Shown here in pieces: positions 1 through 11,450 of a stretch of 64,000 nucleotides of DNA (its first letter is position 1; each line of letters opens with the position of its first letter). Where the stretch lies: contig NC_058165.1 in NCBI RefSeq assembly GCF_020080835.1, positions 12,459,961 through 12,523,960 of the forward strand. The letters run 5' to 3'. The stretch is from Cotesia glomerata. Its lineage: Eukaryota > Arthropoda > Insecta > Hymenoptera > Braconidae. The translations under genes and the position numbers were made by a program. The notes under the pieces were generated by a model. That model was not told where the DNA came from, did no database searches, and was given only the letters and a program-made list of their open reading frames with translations.

Positions 1-1
1 G

Positions 2-193
2 AACTTAAAACATATTTATGATGATCATGTGAATACTGATATGCCGTATAATGAATTCAGAGACTTATGTGCTGCATGCTGGAATGATAAAAATAGTAAC
101 AATAAGTATGGATTTGTGGTAGTTGACAAAGATAGTGAAGTAAATAATGGGCGTTATAGAAAAGGTTTTGACTGCTTCATAAGTATAAATTAG
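2..193 (+). CDS. C-terminal end of a Polinton-like gene, possibly the packaging ATPase (partial at window edge)
   Basis: An open frame enters from the left edge and ends at TAG 191-193, giving 63 residues. It has an acidic/aromatic start (IYDDHVNTDM), the CAACW motif, a hydrophobic strand (GFVVVDKD) and a basic RYRKGF end. The next gene starts at the base after the stop (ATG 194), so the spacing is that of a compact viral or Polinton gene cluster. The pattern is reminiscent of the C-terminal end of A32/FtsK-type packaging ATPases of Polintons, but no Walker motif lies inside the window, so this identity is an inference. The rest of the gene lies upstream of the window. Confidence 0.4.
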   Translation, partial: NLKHIYDDHVNTDMPYNEFRDLCAACWNDKNSNNKYGFVVVDKDSEVNNGRYRKGFDCFISIN

Positions 194-1183
194 ATGATCA
201 TGTATAAAATTGGCCAGTTGTATGACGATTTCGAGTGTGAAAACATGGCGTATAAAAAAAGTATATCTCAACAGACTGAGATGTTGAATGAATTATCCAA
301 AGTTAGTGATTCAATCAGACAGAAATATAAGATATTGAAAATTGGTTGAGATTCTTCTGAACAAGCAGCAAATGAAGCTTTTAAACCTATAGTGACGCCA
401 TTACGAGCATTAGTTGAAAATTCTAAAGCTATAAAATATGAAATAAAACAGGATGAGTCAGAGAATTATTCACTCAAGAAACCAGAAATTAGTGAATATG
501 AGACGATTAACAATAATAGCTCTCAAATGTTAGGTGACAATTCAAGTTTAGATCAATCAAGCAGGATAAATAAAACTATTATGTCACCATCTCCAGGAAT
601 GACAAGCACACCACATAAAGATCGAGATCCTGTGTCTTATTATTTATCAATGTTGAATAGAAAAAATTATAGAGGGTTAGACACCAGATTTGGAATTCGT
701 TAAAAAGGTCAACAGCTCTTTCTGGGTGACTCAGCAGTATATTTTGAGGATAATACTTTGAAGGTGAAAAATAAAAGTATTCCATTAACTCCAGGATTGA
801 CTGAGTTAATATTCAAGAGTGATCCTCTAGAGCGTCTAATAAATGAAAACGATTTGAAAGTTTATAAAGATCTCTTGATTTCAACAAATACACATAGGAA
901 GAATTTTGAGTCAAACCGTAGTCTTTACACTGAAAAGACTCTTAAGTATTATAAATTCATATCTAAGCTAACTCAATCAGTGATAGAGGGTGAAGGATTA
1001 CCGACCTTTATGACTGCTTCGAGAAAGCGGAAAAATATTGATTATGTTTACTGGGATGATCCTAATGAACTGGTTGATAGGTTACGCTTACTGATTGCAT
1101 CTCAAGCAGCTGGCAACTCTAGTCACTCAAATGAAATAATTTCCATTATTGAGGAGTTGCGAGAAGCTCAGATTATTTATTGA
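194..1183 (+). pseudogene. DUF8207-type protein of a Polinton-like element, two in-frame stops
   Basis: One frame runs from ATG 194 to TGA 1181-1183 (330 codons including the stop). It is interrupted by TGA at 347-349 and TAA at 701-703 with no change of frame. The N-terminal third is charged and helical; the C-terminal ~100 residues contain YVYWDDPNELVDRLRLL followed by a conserved EIISIIEELREA helix. I recognise this C-terminus as the domain called DUF8207 in uncharacterised insect proteins encoded by Polinton-like elements; its function is unknown. It sits between the partial upstream gene and the coiled-coil gene on the same strand. Since the frame is otherwise intact, the two nonsense codons are recent decay, sequencing error or, less likely, readthrough. 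Confidence 0.6.
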
Positions 1184-1241
1184 AGTTCTCAGCATAATTC
1201 TATCATTTGATAGTAAACTGTTGACAAGAGAGGTTTATAAA

Positions 1242-1694
1242 ATGACTATTGATATATTTGGGCGTACATCATATAAAACAAATGACTTACAATACAGTAA
1301 AGGAATTCCTGGGACACCAGGAGTTGGATTTAAGTTAACTGGCGATGGACAATTTGACTTGGATGGCAAAAGGTTGTGTAACGTTTCAAAAGCTATCGCA
1401 GAAAATGATGTTGTTACGTTATCATGTATGCGTTCAAGTGTAAATATTGAATTAGATGTACTCAAACGAACAATTTATAATAATAATAAACGTATTACTC
1501 ATCTCGAAACATTGGAAAATATCATTAATGATTTGGAAGCCAAAGTGGAAGCATCAAATAATATTATTAATAATCAGCAAACTAAAATTAATAAACTAGA
1601 AAGTAGTTTAAGATCGACTGTAAAATCATTGTTGCGTGCTGAGGAGGTTATAAAAGATATCAAACAAAAAATATCAGAGCTTATTAAAAAATAA
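1242..1694 (+). CDS. Coiled-coil protein of the Polinton-like element
   Basis: This intact frame encodes 150 residues from ATG 1242. Residues 1-60 are Gly/Pro-containing and probably globular (KGIPGTPGVGF). From about residue 65 to the end there is an almost continuous heptad pattern rich in Leu, Ile, Asn and Lys, i.e. a long coiled coil. I prefer ATG 1242 because the longer frame from 1149 lacks an ATG and overlaps the upstream gene. Its stop TAA overlaps the integrase start (TAATG at 1692-1696), suggesting coupled expression. Such proteins in virus-like elements are often structural (fibre, spike or scaffold), but nothing here proves it; no specific family is recognised. Confidence 0.55.
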   Translation: MTIDIFGRTSYKTNDLQYSKGIPGTPGVGFKLTGDGQFDLDGKRLCNVSKAIAENDVVTLSCMRSSVNIELDVLKRTIYNNNKRITHLETLENIINDLEAKVEASNNIINNQQTKINKLESSLRSTVKSLLRAEEVIKDIKQKISELIKK

Positions 1695-2623
1695 TGGTAA
1701 ATAAAAAAGAAATTATAGCTGTCGAGCTTCACAGACAAGCTCGAAAAAATTACGCTCGACGTCATGTTGACATTCGTGGGATTGATGAAACATGGCAAGC
1801 TGACTTGGTTGAGATGATTCCATATTCTAAAGTTAACAATGGGTATAAATATCTACAGACAATAATAGATATTTTCTCAAAGTATGCTTGGGTAGTCCCT
1901 ATTAAAAGTAAAAGTGCCGGTGATGTTAGAAATGCAATGAAAAGTGTACTCCAACGAGATCGCAAACCACAAAACTTACATGTTGATAACGGAAAAGAGT
2001 TCTATAACAAAGAATTCAAAGATCTTATGAAGCAGTATAAGATAAACATGTACTCTACATTCAGCAATCTCAAAACTTCTATTTGCGAGCGTTTCAATAG
2101 AACACTTAAAAATAAAATGTGGCGGCATTTTACAGCACAAGGTTCTTATAAATGGGTTGATATGCTCCCTGATTTAGTGAATACTTATAATAACACGAAA
2201 CATCGAACAATTAAGATGAAACCAGTCGATGTGACTGCAGCCAAAGAAAAAGAACTGCTACAGAGCATATATGATCCTTTTAAAAAGAAACCTGTAATGC
2301 TGAAAAGTAAATTTAAAGTTGGAGATAAAGTGCGTATCAGTAAATATAAACATATATTTGAGAAGGGATACACACCAAACTGGACAACAGAAATTTTTAC
2401 TATCAAGACTGTGCAAAATACAAATCCTACAACCTACAAGTTGATTGATTATCAGGATCAGCCGATTTAAGGAGGCTTTTACGCTGAAGAACTTAGTGGA
2501 GTAAAATATCCGGATATTTATTTAATAGAGAAAGTTTTAAAAAAACGTGGAAATAAGGTTTATGTTAAGTGGACAGGTTTTGATAATTCACATAATAGCT
2601 GGATTAATAAATCTGATATGTAA
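1694..2623 (+). pseudogene. Retroviral-type integrase (rve) with C-terminal chromodomain, one in-frame stop
   Basis: This gene would insert the element DNA into host chromosomes. The first 258 codons contain an rve core with the catalytic triad visible at D37 (WQADLVE), D98 (LHVDNGKEF) and E132 (SICERFNRT), followed by an SH3-like region (FKVGDKVRI). TAA at 2468-2470 stops the frame. The same frame then continues to TAA 2621-2623 and encodes a chromodomain-like segment (KVYVKWTGF, then NSWI). In Polintons and Ty3 elements such a module can bind methylated histone tails and guide insertion. The start overlaps the stop of the upstream gene. Its 3' end converges on the polymerase gene across ~110 bp of AT-rich DNA. 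Confidence 0.82.
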
Positions 2624-2732
2624 AATGATAGGTGATTGAATAAATAAATAAAAATTATTTTTTTTACAAGTTTTTCATTTTTATTGATAATCCTTAATCT
2701 AATTACATCTTTAACTTATATATATACAGTTT

Positions 2733-5700
2733 TTAATTATATCTAACCCTTTTATTAGACACCTTATACCCCCAGGGTAGAGTATCAGTTGAATCATCAA
2801 TTAATTTCCGCTTATTATCATGCCAACTTAGAGCTAATTTCTCTTGCTTAATTGTACGCACTTCATGTTTGCTACTTTTAATAATATATTGATGTCGTCT
2901 AATGTTAATATGATTCATTAGACACTCTTTATAATCATCAAACTCAATTTTCCGTACAACTGAACCTTTAACACCTTTTGCTCTCTTCTTAATTCTATCT
3001 GCGGGTTTAGAAGCATTAGGAACTTTATAAGCATAGAGCTTCGCTCTTAAACCAACAAACTCAGTCATAATTTTACCATTATTCTCATCTTTCATGAGAC
3101 CTAATACTTTTTTATTTTTTAATGGGATATTGTAAATATTATCCCGAGGATAGTCTGATGTATCGAATCGATCTATGTCCTGCTTGATATGTTCATATAT
3201 ATTAGGTACATTGAATTGATATATTAAACTATCAGTATCTGTATATAATAATTTAGATTTATTATCATTAAATTTTTCTCTAATATAGTTATAATGGAAA
3301 TCATAAATATATGTTTTAGATAAGTCTAAAATGCTAAAACCAATATATATGGGTTTATTAAAATATACATTAACTTTATTAAGCTCAATAACGACTAAGT
3401 TTTCATTGAAAATCATAAAGCTATTAAAATTAGGTGAAGAAATCCTACTCTTAGCTCCGTATCGCCCAAACCATTTACTTATCATCTTAACATCTTTATG
3501 TTTCCTAACATTTTCCATTGTCTTACCAAAAACAGCATTATTCATAAGCTTGTAAAAATCCTTTTCGAAATCATTCTTAGCTAATTTACGACAGTCAGTA
3601 TTTTTTTCAATGTATGGTTTGAGCCATGCTGATTGTTTAAATCGTAGAACTCGATGGATTTTTACAAGCTTCAAACCTAGCTCAAGACTTTGTCTCAAAT
3701 TCTCATAATGAATCACATATTTTTTCTTCGAGTAAAGTGTTGTAGCTAATTTAGATTGCTTGCTTCTTGGTGGGATGAAATGTTCAGGACACAAAGGTAA
3801 GTCTTTATGAGGATCATGAAGTTCGAGTGGGTAATCTAAGTCAACTTCTAAAATATATCCTACCTCATTATCATTACTATTGATAAATTTATTTACAGTA
3901 TTAACATCAGCAAATTCATGATCTTCAACCCACTCAAATGATCCATAAGGTAAAGATGAGCACATTGCAGCTCCATAAAGATTATTAACATCATAATACA
4001 TGATGTAAGATTCTGCTTCATTTTTATTCAAATTTTCACCCATGAACCTATTATTAGCTTTAGCATATCGATTTGTACATTGTGAAACACCACCTCGAAT
4101 CCCCTTTTCAAAAAAGAGTATGATTTCAGGGTCATCCAATAAATCTAGTTTAACATTTGTATGCTTAAGCATAGCGTCAAAAGCTAATCCCGGAACTGTA
4201 TAGTAGTGTGCAGGATCTAATTCATAAGTTTTATAACAATTAAAACGGAAATTTTCAAAAATATCCGCGAGTAATAGTACATCAGTCTTTAAATATAAAT
4301 CTGAATATTCGCCCAGAGTTTTTATATTAAACTTACTCCATACATTTTTTGCGTGTTGATAATCCTCATTGGATATATCATCATCATTAAGTTTAGAGTA
4401 GAATAACTTTTTTTTCTGGTAAATGATTATAGTTAAGTTTATCTATTGAGTCAATGAACTCATAGGGAAATACTCCTTTACGAGTAACTAATTTGAACTC
4501 TTCAAAATTAGGATAATACTTTTTAGTTATTTTTTTATCATTGTCGGTAAGGTTGCCGGCTAATTTTTCTATGCTCGATGCCATGAAACGAAATGAGTCA
4601 ATGAAGCGGAGTGAAACCGATGTGCCTGCAATAGCTTTAGTGAATGATATATACCTCTCTTTGTTCACAGGTAAAATATTTAAATCCCCTTTAAACCCAG
4701 TCGCTAATGAGCTTATAATAAAATGAGCATCATACCCAGACAAGTTATGAAACACTACAGGGATCGTAAATGACTGTTTGTAGTTTAGGTTACAAGTCTG
4801 ATGACTGGGACCCCTATAATTACCCGTCAAGTGATTATGATCTCTACACCTTATTTCATCTTTAGATTTAAAATTTTTTCCACATATATGACGATTTTCA
4901 GCAGTTTTATGATAATTCTCCTCCTCTGGAGTAAGCTGCTTCATTTTTATAATATTTTTATAAAGTTTATTTACTTGTTGACCCAAAGATTCTAATTTAC
5001 CAACAAGCCAGTTTACACAGTCGGATGAACGATTAAACTCGAATTTTGAAAGAGAATTATCATAATTACAATGTATATAATATGCTGCACTATGTGGTAT
5101 ATGTTTTTCAATCTTATCAGATTCACTAGTAAGAATGCATTCGAAATCTGCATATATGATGAATGGAACTGGATCTTTGTACTTATAATTTTTAAAGTTT
5201 AAGATTTCATCTTCATCTGTTTCGGGTAATCTCATTCTTACATTGTTAAATTTTACACAATCATCCCGATGCCTTTTAAGGGATTTTTCAAATTTAAAAT
5301 GACATAAACAACGATCACAAAACCATAATTTACAGTAAGCTTTCGATATTTGCGATTTTATTAACCTAGAAAGATTTCTAATCAGAGCAAAGTGAAAAAT
5401 TGTTTGAAAATTTTTGACATTTTCATATGTAATATCATTATCATCTTTCCCATTACTATAATAACATCTACCAGATTCTACTATTAAAAGATGTATTGTT
5501 TCTTTATCTGATAAATTATTACTTAAATATAATGGAACTACTACACTATCCATTGTTTTCTCGGTTTGATCTCTGATAATTTCAGACTCGATGCCGTAAA
5601 CATTGATATTTGAATTATTCAACTTTTCAAATTTAGGTATATCCTGTAATTTCATAGGAAATTTTATACCTTGAATATTAAACTTATCATCTAAGTTAGG

Positions 5701-6540
5701 GTATGATGAAACACGTTCAGGATGACTATTTGATGCAGGAAATAAGGCTGCTTTCACACACCACAAGAAGCAGTATATATCATTATTCTGAATGTTCAAG
5801 ACAGCACCTTTATCCTGTATTTCTTTTGGCATTGATATGAATGTTGAGAATCCACCATGAATCGGAGCGAAACGCGCGATATCAACACCTAAGCTGATTA
5901 CTTCAGTGAAGCTCCATCCTGACTCCTTCTCATTGAATTCCTCAATTTTTCTTAGAAGAGTATCATATACTGACTCTTTATACCAATCAACGGGAGATGT
6001 TGTATCTAAAATTTCTGTATTTCTAGTCTTGAATGATTTATTCTCCGTAATAGTAAGATCATCTTTGGAATTTTCGAATTTACATATTAAAGTTGTGCTA
6101 ACTTTAATATTTCCATCCACTCGTAGAGTATTTTTTATTTTATCGATAACAATCCTCCCAGCATCATTTAGAAAAGCATGTAAGTCGATGTGACCTTTAT
6201 TAATAACACATCCTGTTTTAATGCGGTTTTGAAATGCATTCTCTAAGTCTAGCCATTGAATTAGATTATTACCATCTAATGCACCACCAATCACAGGAGC
6301 AGCTAATTGTGAAAATTTTTCCTTATACCAGCATAATAGATTTATATTGGTTAGCAAATTTTTTCGTTCATGGACACTGCTTCTAGTATCACATAATAAA
6401 TCATCAAACTGTTTATGAGTATCAATACAAATCTGAACCCATCTCCGACACTTTTCTTGATCGATTACATCAAGCTGTGACAATAATTCATATGCTTGGG
6501 TGATTGTGGTGAGCACATTATTAAACTCGACGATTGACAT
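2733..6540 (-). pseudogene. Protein-primed family B DNA polymerase (DNA_pol_B_2) of a Polinton-like element, frameshifted
   Basis: This gene would replicate the element DNA. The upstream piece (ATG at 6540, 715 codons to 4393) contains a Cys/His zinc-finger-like segment (FCDRCLCHF...H...C, about residues 405-425) and exonuclease motif I (YADFECIL, near 463). A CRDHNHLTGNYRG...C cluster resembling recombination endonuclease VII follows (about 560-583), then exonuclease motif II (NLSGYDAHFI, near 595). The downstream piece (4172-2733) has polymerase motif A (YYDVNNLYG), motif B (KLMNNAVFGKTMENVR) and motif C (YTDTDS). The two lie in different frames; the switch falls at the run of eight T at 4408-4415, and the stretch 4173-4392 is coding in the downstream frame. 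A one-base homopolymer error or mutation explains it. Total length near 1270 residues is normal for these polymerases. Confidence 0.87.
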
Positions 6541-7381
6541 TTTAAATATATATTATATAAAATATACAAAATCACTGTATTTGATACGAGTATGTTCATG
6601 TTTTATATGAAACTGATTTATTAAACATTTAAACCATTCAATTTATAGGTTTTTTAGAGATAAGAATTAATCAACTTGATAAAATAATCAATTAAATTGT
6701 TGAAAAGTAGCTTTCACCTGAAGTGAATCATCTAATAATAATAGAATTATGTTTAAACAAATAAATTACTCATTCTGAATTTAAGTAAATAAACTTTATT
6801 GATAAAAAGCTTAAGTGAATCAGAATTTAATCAATATAATATTATGATAATAATCAGTTTTTGATAAAGCATAAGTTTACCCTATAAGGTTATAAATAAA
6901 TAAAAATAATTGTTATTATTACATAGATAAATTTTAGAAAGTTATGAGTAATTCACTGATGTCGTTTATCATAAGCAAATAAAGTAATGATGGGTAATTA
7001 AAACATATTTATATAATATTAGAAAAATAAATATATGTAATTAGAAGATTGAGAAGATTTCCTTAAGATGTTTGCATTGATTGTAAGTGAGATTTTGTTT
7101 AGAATATAAATCCAAGTGTAAACAGATTAAAGAGATTGGATACTTAGTAAATTACGTAGAGCTCTTAAATTCTCATCATAATTAGCTGTGTGCTACAACT
7201 TTTATTTATTGAACATTTATTTATTTATTTAAAAATATATATTTAATATGTTAATTAAATAAAGCTAAATTTTCAAAAAATCATTGTATGATTATTTTTT
7301 TAAACATTATTTTGAGCATATCATTAATGAGTAATATATATATATATATATATTTTCAAATCAGTTTGTGTTTTGAGTATC

Positions 7382-7435
<54 letters not shown>

Positions 7436-7450
7436 TACAATTAAAAATAA

Positions 7451-7523
<73 letters not shown>

Positions 7524-7663
7524 TGGTGTAATAAAAATTCAAATGCTGTTGGTAATGTAGATTGCTGCTGTATTTGAGAGCGATAAATGCGCTTGTATTT
7601 TACATGAGATTAAATTTACATGATGATGATAAATTTAAACTTATAAATTTGAGTACATCAAAT
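6541..7663. repeat. Gene-free AT-rich spacer with three adjacent microsatellites
   Basis: No convincing frame is seen. The block separates the polymerase gene from the small minus-strand gene of the same element and may hold the polymerase promoter. It contains (TA)n at about 7333-7352, (AAT)n at about 7382-7435 and (TG)n at about 7452-7520, all within 190 bases. Confidence 0.75.
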
Positions 7664-7996
7664 TCACCATGTATCATCTTCAGAATTAGTTTTCACAATA
7701 AACTCAAATTTATTGTATGGACCTCCATGGTTAAGAAGAACCAGTTTATTTTCACCGATGAGTTCATTCAATGACTCAAGCGAGGCTGGATTTTTTTGGA
7801 TGATCGTTGCTGCTCGCTTTGGTAAATAAACACAGAATTCTGCATCCAAAGATGCAACAATACCATCACCAAATCTTGTGGTAACTGCTTTAAGCCCTGT
7901 TACGTTATATTTCTGATTTTGAAGAAGATCAGACATTTTCTTCTTCGGTAGGATGTCTTTTAAGGTAGCTGCATCGTTGATTGCGGTGAAATCCAT
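7664..7996 (-). CDS. Small Polinton-associated protein, OB-fold-like (possible ssDNA-binding)
   Basis: This intact frame of 110 residues starts at ATG 7996. Residues 1-25 form a short helical leader (MDFTAINDAATLKDILPKK). The rest looks like a small all-beta domain with alternating strands (YNVTGLKAVTTRFGDGIVA, then FCVYLPKRAA), a helix, and final strands (KLVLLNHGG, KFEFIVK). Similar ~110-residue proteins with a YxVTxxKxxxTxxG...LPKR pattern occur in insects beside virus-like elements. An OB fold with a single-strand DNA binding role fits the pattern but is inferred. Same strand as the polymerase and the only gene of the element besides the coiled-coil one that shows no break. Confidence 0.5.
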   Translation of the reverse strand: MDFTAINDAATLKDILPKKKMSDLLQNQKYNVTGLKAVTTRFGDGIVASLDAEFCVYLPKRAATIIQKNPASLESLNELIGENKLVLLNHGGPYNKFEFIVKTNSEDDTW

Positions 7997-8990
7997 AATT
8001 GAACTAAAATAAATAATGTAATTTTTGAGTGGAAATGTAAAAACTAGTTTATTAGAATAATAAAATTTATATACTTACATTTTTGTTATTATTTTTTACA
8101 ATGATAATTATAATTGATCGTGTAATAGAAAAAAATACTCGGAATACGCTAGCTTCAAGTAAAAAAATGACTACTAGATTGCTCACTAGTAACGTTAATC
8201 ACAGCACTATATATATTGTTAACTATTGGTGTAGAAGCACAATAACTTTTGAAGACTGTAGAGTTCAAGCCGCTGCTGTGCTGTTTTATATCCCTCATCC
8301 CCACCAAAATTGATTGAATTAGGGGGAAATTTTGATTAAATTCTGAGAAAAATGAGTCATTTGTTGTTAAAAAATGAGTAATAAACATGATAAGCTAATT
8401 AATTAATCGATAATCTCATTATAATCGCCTTATCTAATGAAAATTCTCATTTTTTATATTAAAACATGACTAATTCAATCAAAATGCAGATAAAAAATAA
8501 ATTAAATAATAAAAGAAAAAGTTTGTATTAAGAATGACTAATATAAGATAAGATAACAATAGTTATAAGATAAAAATTATTATTAAAAACTATTATAAAA
8601 ACTTATAAATAAACAAAAATACCCCCCCCCCCGCTCAAATCATAAACAATACTAATAATCAAATTCAAAAGTATCCATCCCCACCCTCGCGCAAGGCCCA
8701 AAACTAGCGCCCTTTTTTAATGATAGATCGAAGCAAACAGTCGGTAAGATAAACCGACTGTAGATAAAGCAACAGTCGGTAAAGAAGATTACACACAAAT
8801 TACCGACAGGAGGTACATAACTCATCGTAGTTCCAGGTGGCGGCCGCTAGATGGCGCTCGTGTTGGTGTCTAACTCCCCATGACACTCTACTGTAATTTG
8901 TTGAACAATTATGTTTATTTTGCAGCAATGGTAATAGATAAATAAATAAATAGATACGAAAAAAAAATAATAACTTAAAAAACATATAAC
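7997..8990. other. Non-coding AT-rich stretch with poly-C and small dyads
   Basis: I see no gene. It has a poly-C run at about 8622-8632, inverted repeats of the motif CAGTCGGTAA/TTACCGACTG between about 8738 and 8815, and CCGCTAGATGGCGCTC at 8844-8859, which resembles an insect CTCF-type site. The terminal repeat of the Polinton-like element may end in here but cannot be placed. Confidence 0.4.
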
Positions 8991-11450
8991 AGGTAATTTC
9001 GTCCCCGTGCGTTAGCGAGGACGAAGTCCGAAATAAATAATCTGGCCTACCTGCTTTACCTGTTGTTGGGCGCCAGGAGCTTTGCTCCGATCACGTCGAT
9101 TTCCGGCTACTCCGGTCCGGGACTCTCTTCGTCGGGTGGCGGGCCTTAAGGGTACGACTTAATTATAGAGGAACGAAGAAAGTATTCGGGATTGCTCGCA
9201 TTAATTCGCAACTAATTAAAAAAATTAATAAAAAAAATTAAATTATAAATTTATTAACAATAAATGAAAACGATTGGTTAATATTGACAAATCAAGAAAG
9301 TAAACACAAAAAAAATTAATAACAAAAATCGTCGACGCTGTCGTCGATTCGCAGTTCTTAACCCGAATAAGGAAAAAGTTCAAAGTCGCCGCAATAATAA
9401 CAATGATTTAATCATAATAATCCACTTAATAATAACTCGCTAAATACCAAAAAAAATAATGAACCTTCGCTCAGCTAAATTAATAACCATCGAATCAGAA
9501 AAATCAATCTTTGCTCAAATTAATTAACGGCAATTAATTAAATAAATAAAACCATAATCTTCGCTGAACTCAAGTAAATACAATTAAGCAAGATAATAAA
9601 ACATAAATCGTTGCATCAATTCAGTTAATTTCGGTAAATTAACAAAAAAAATTAATCTTCGCTAAATTCAGTTAATAACTATTTATTAACTCAAAGAAAT
9701 AAATCGAATCGCCGGCTTTAATTAATGATGATTAATTAAAATTAATAACAACACAAAAAAAAATAAATCTCCGCTTGCTTTAATTAATAACGATTAAATA
9801 AATAAGTAACCTCGATGATCGATGCGCCAAAATTCAATTAAGAATAGCTAAATTAAATTTCAAGATTTACATAATCTATTCGCCGAATTTAATTAAACTT
9901 TAATAATAAAATTCAATCGTCGAATTTACTCAATAATTAAATTAAATACTTAAGTAAAAGAAAATTAAATAATCACTCAGTTCTTTGTCACTGAGTCTCA
10001 CACAGTTCAAATTCTATTCTAAGTCCCAAACGCTCCGCTGAGAGTGGACAACTTACGTCCGATTGCCTGTCTCGGACGCGGCAGCCGTTTCTCGGGTTCC
10101 CTCTCCATAGGCGAACCTCTTACTCAACGTCGGTAAATCGCACGAACCCGAAGCTCGATCAATGGGTAATCGAACTCATCGATTACCCCGGGAGTACAAA
10201 ATCAACCAACGTAATTCTTATAACGAACAATAATAATTATACAACCGTTAACACACACAAAAAAAATATATGGTGGTACCTAAATACCTCGTGGGATTAT
10301 CTCTGCTGACTGACTCAACTTAGCCTTGACGTTTTTACCCTATGACTCGACTAGTGTCGAGTACAATTAGTAATAAATAAATTAATTATTTGATGAACCC
10401 AATCCAACTGTTTAATTAACAAAATTGAATCCCACGAGCTACTTCAATTGAGAAAAAGCCACTCACCCTGGTCACAGCGTCGACCTGAAGTTATTCCTGG
10501 GCTGTTTCTGCCACCAAGTCGCTCTCGGCTTCCACGTCGGACTCTTGGATAATGGATTCCTCGGCGAGGATACTTGCTGATTCTTTTCGGAACACGGACA
10601 AGTCGACTAACAATCACACCAAAACACGCGTCGTACTTTATGACGCTTTCGTCGAGTAACTAATTAGCAACAGTTACTTATCGTCACACTGCCTTTATTT
10701 TTCGGTAACCCAAAATCAGCACACTACGTCGTGGCTAATTAAAATATACGTTAGATTTCAAACGCAAGAAATACTCAAGGATTTTTCCCAAAAATAACAA
10801 AAAAAACTAAGTATCGTAAAAACGTGTCCGCACACGGCAAGTCGAAAACGTGGAAGAAAGGAAAAACAGCACATCTCGCATTCTTCGTCTCTCCCCTCTC
10901 TCCTGGGTCCGTCGTTAGCTGTGAACTCCAGAGATGGCATCGTAAGTCCAATTTTCCAATATCGACGTTTTGAATGATGTATTGGCTGGAGCATTGGCGC
11001 GCTCGACAGCTAGCTTTAGACCTTTACGCATGCGTCGATTGCTCACTTCAAGTTCCGATCAGTCCGTCGTTTCGCTCGCTCTCGAGATAGCCATCCTCCC
11101 GTCGTTGATGATCTTGCAGGTTACCCACGTCAATGATCCTCGTTGTTTCTCTTCGCGGGTTCGTGGCCGACGTCGTTAGTACCGCTACAATTATTAAGTA
11201 CTTAAATCTAACTTAAAGCTACTTACTTACTAAATTAAATTACGTATTATCGCATTAGATTTTGGTTTCGTGCGCAATCGAGCTTCGTTCGAGTCTCTAC
11301 ACGCGAGGGCAACTCGGTCGCGGCGAATCCAACCAATGGGCATAAAATAAAATAAGAACTCAATTAAAATTTCCTTTAAAATTAAATTCAAAAATGTAAA
11401 ATTAGAGAAACAACGCCTTAACAGGTGGCGCTAAAAGTGACCTGTTACAA
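8991..11450 (-). mobile_element. LTR-like non-coding block, GC-richer than its surroundings
   Basis: This 2.4-kb block is GC-richer than its flanks and has no protein gene. Both ends carry AACAGGT in inverted orientation. On the minus strand it would begin TGTAACAGGT near 11450, and near its other end lies a primer-binding-site-like TGGCGCCCAACAACAGG (9075 down to 9059). Between about 9470 and 9990 there are degenerate repeats of an AATCTTCGCT...AATTAATAAC motif. A 5' LTR plus primer site of an otherwise lost minus-strand retrotransposon is one explanation. No second LTR is in the window and the putative LTR end is not a canonical CA, so the call is weak. Confidence 0.28.

Noticed and set aside
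10758..11179. Two opposed short frames in the GC-richer block
   Set aside because: Overlap on opposite strands, Arg/Ser-rich composition typical of chance frames, no domain.
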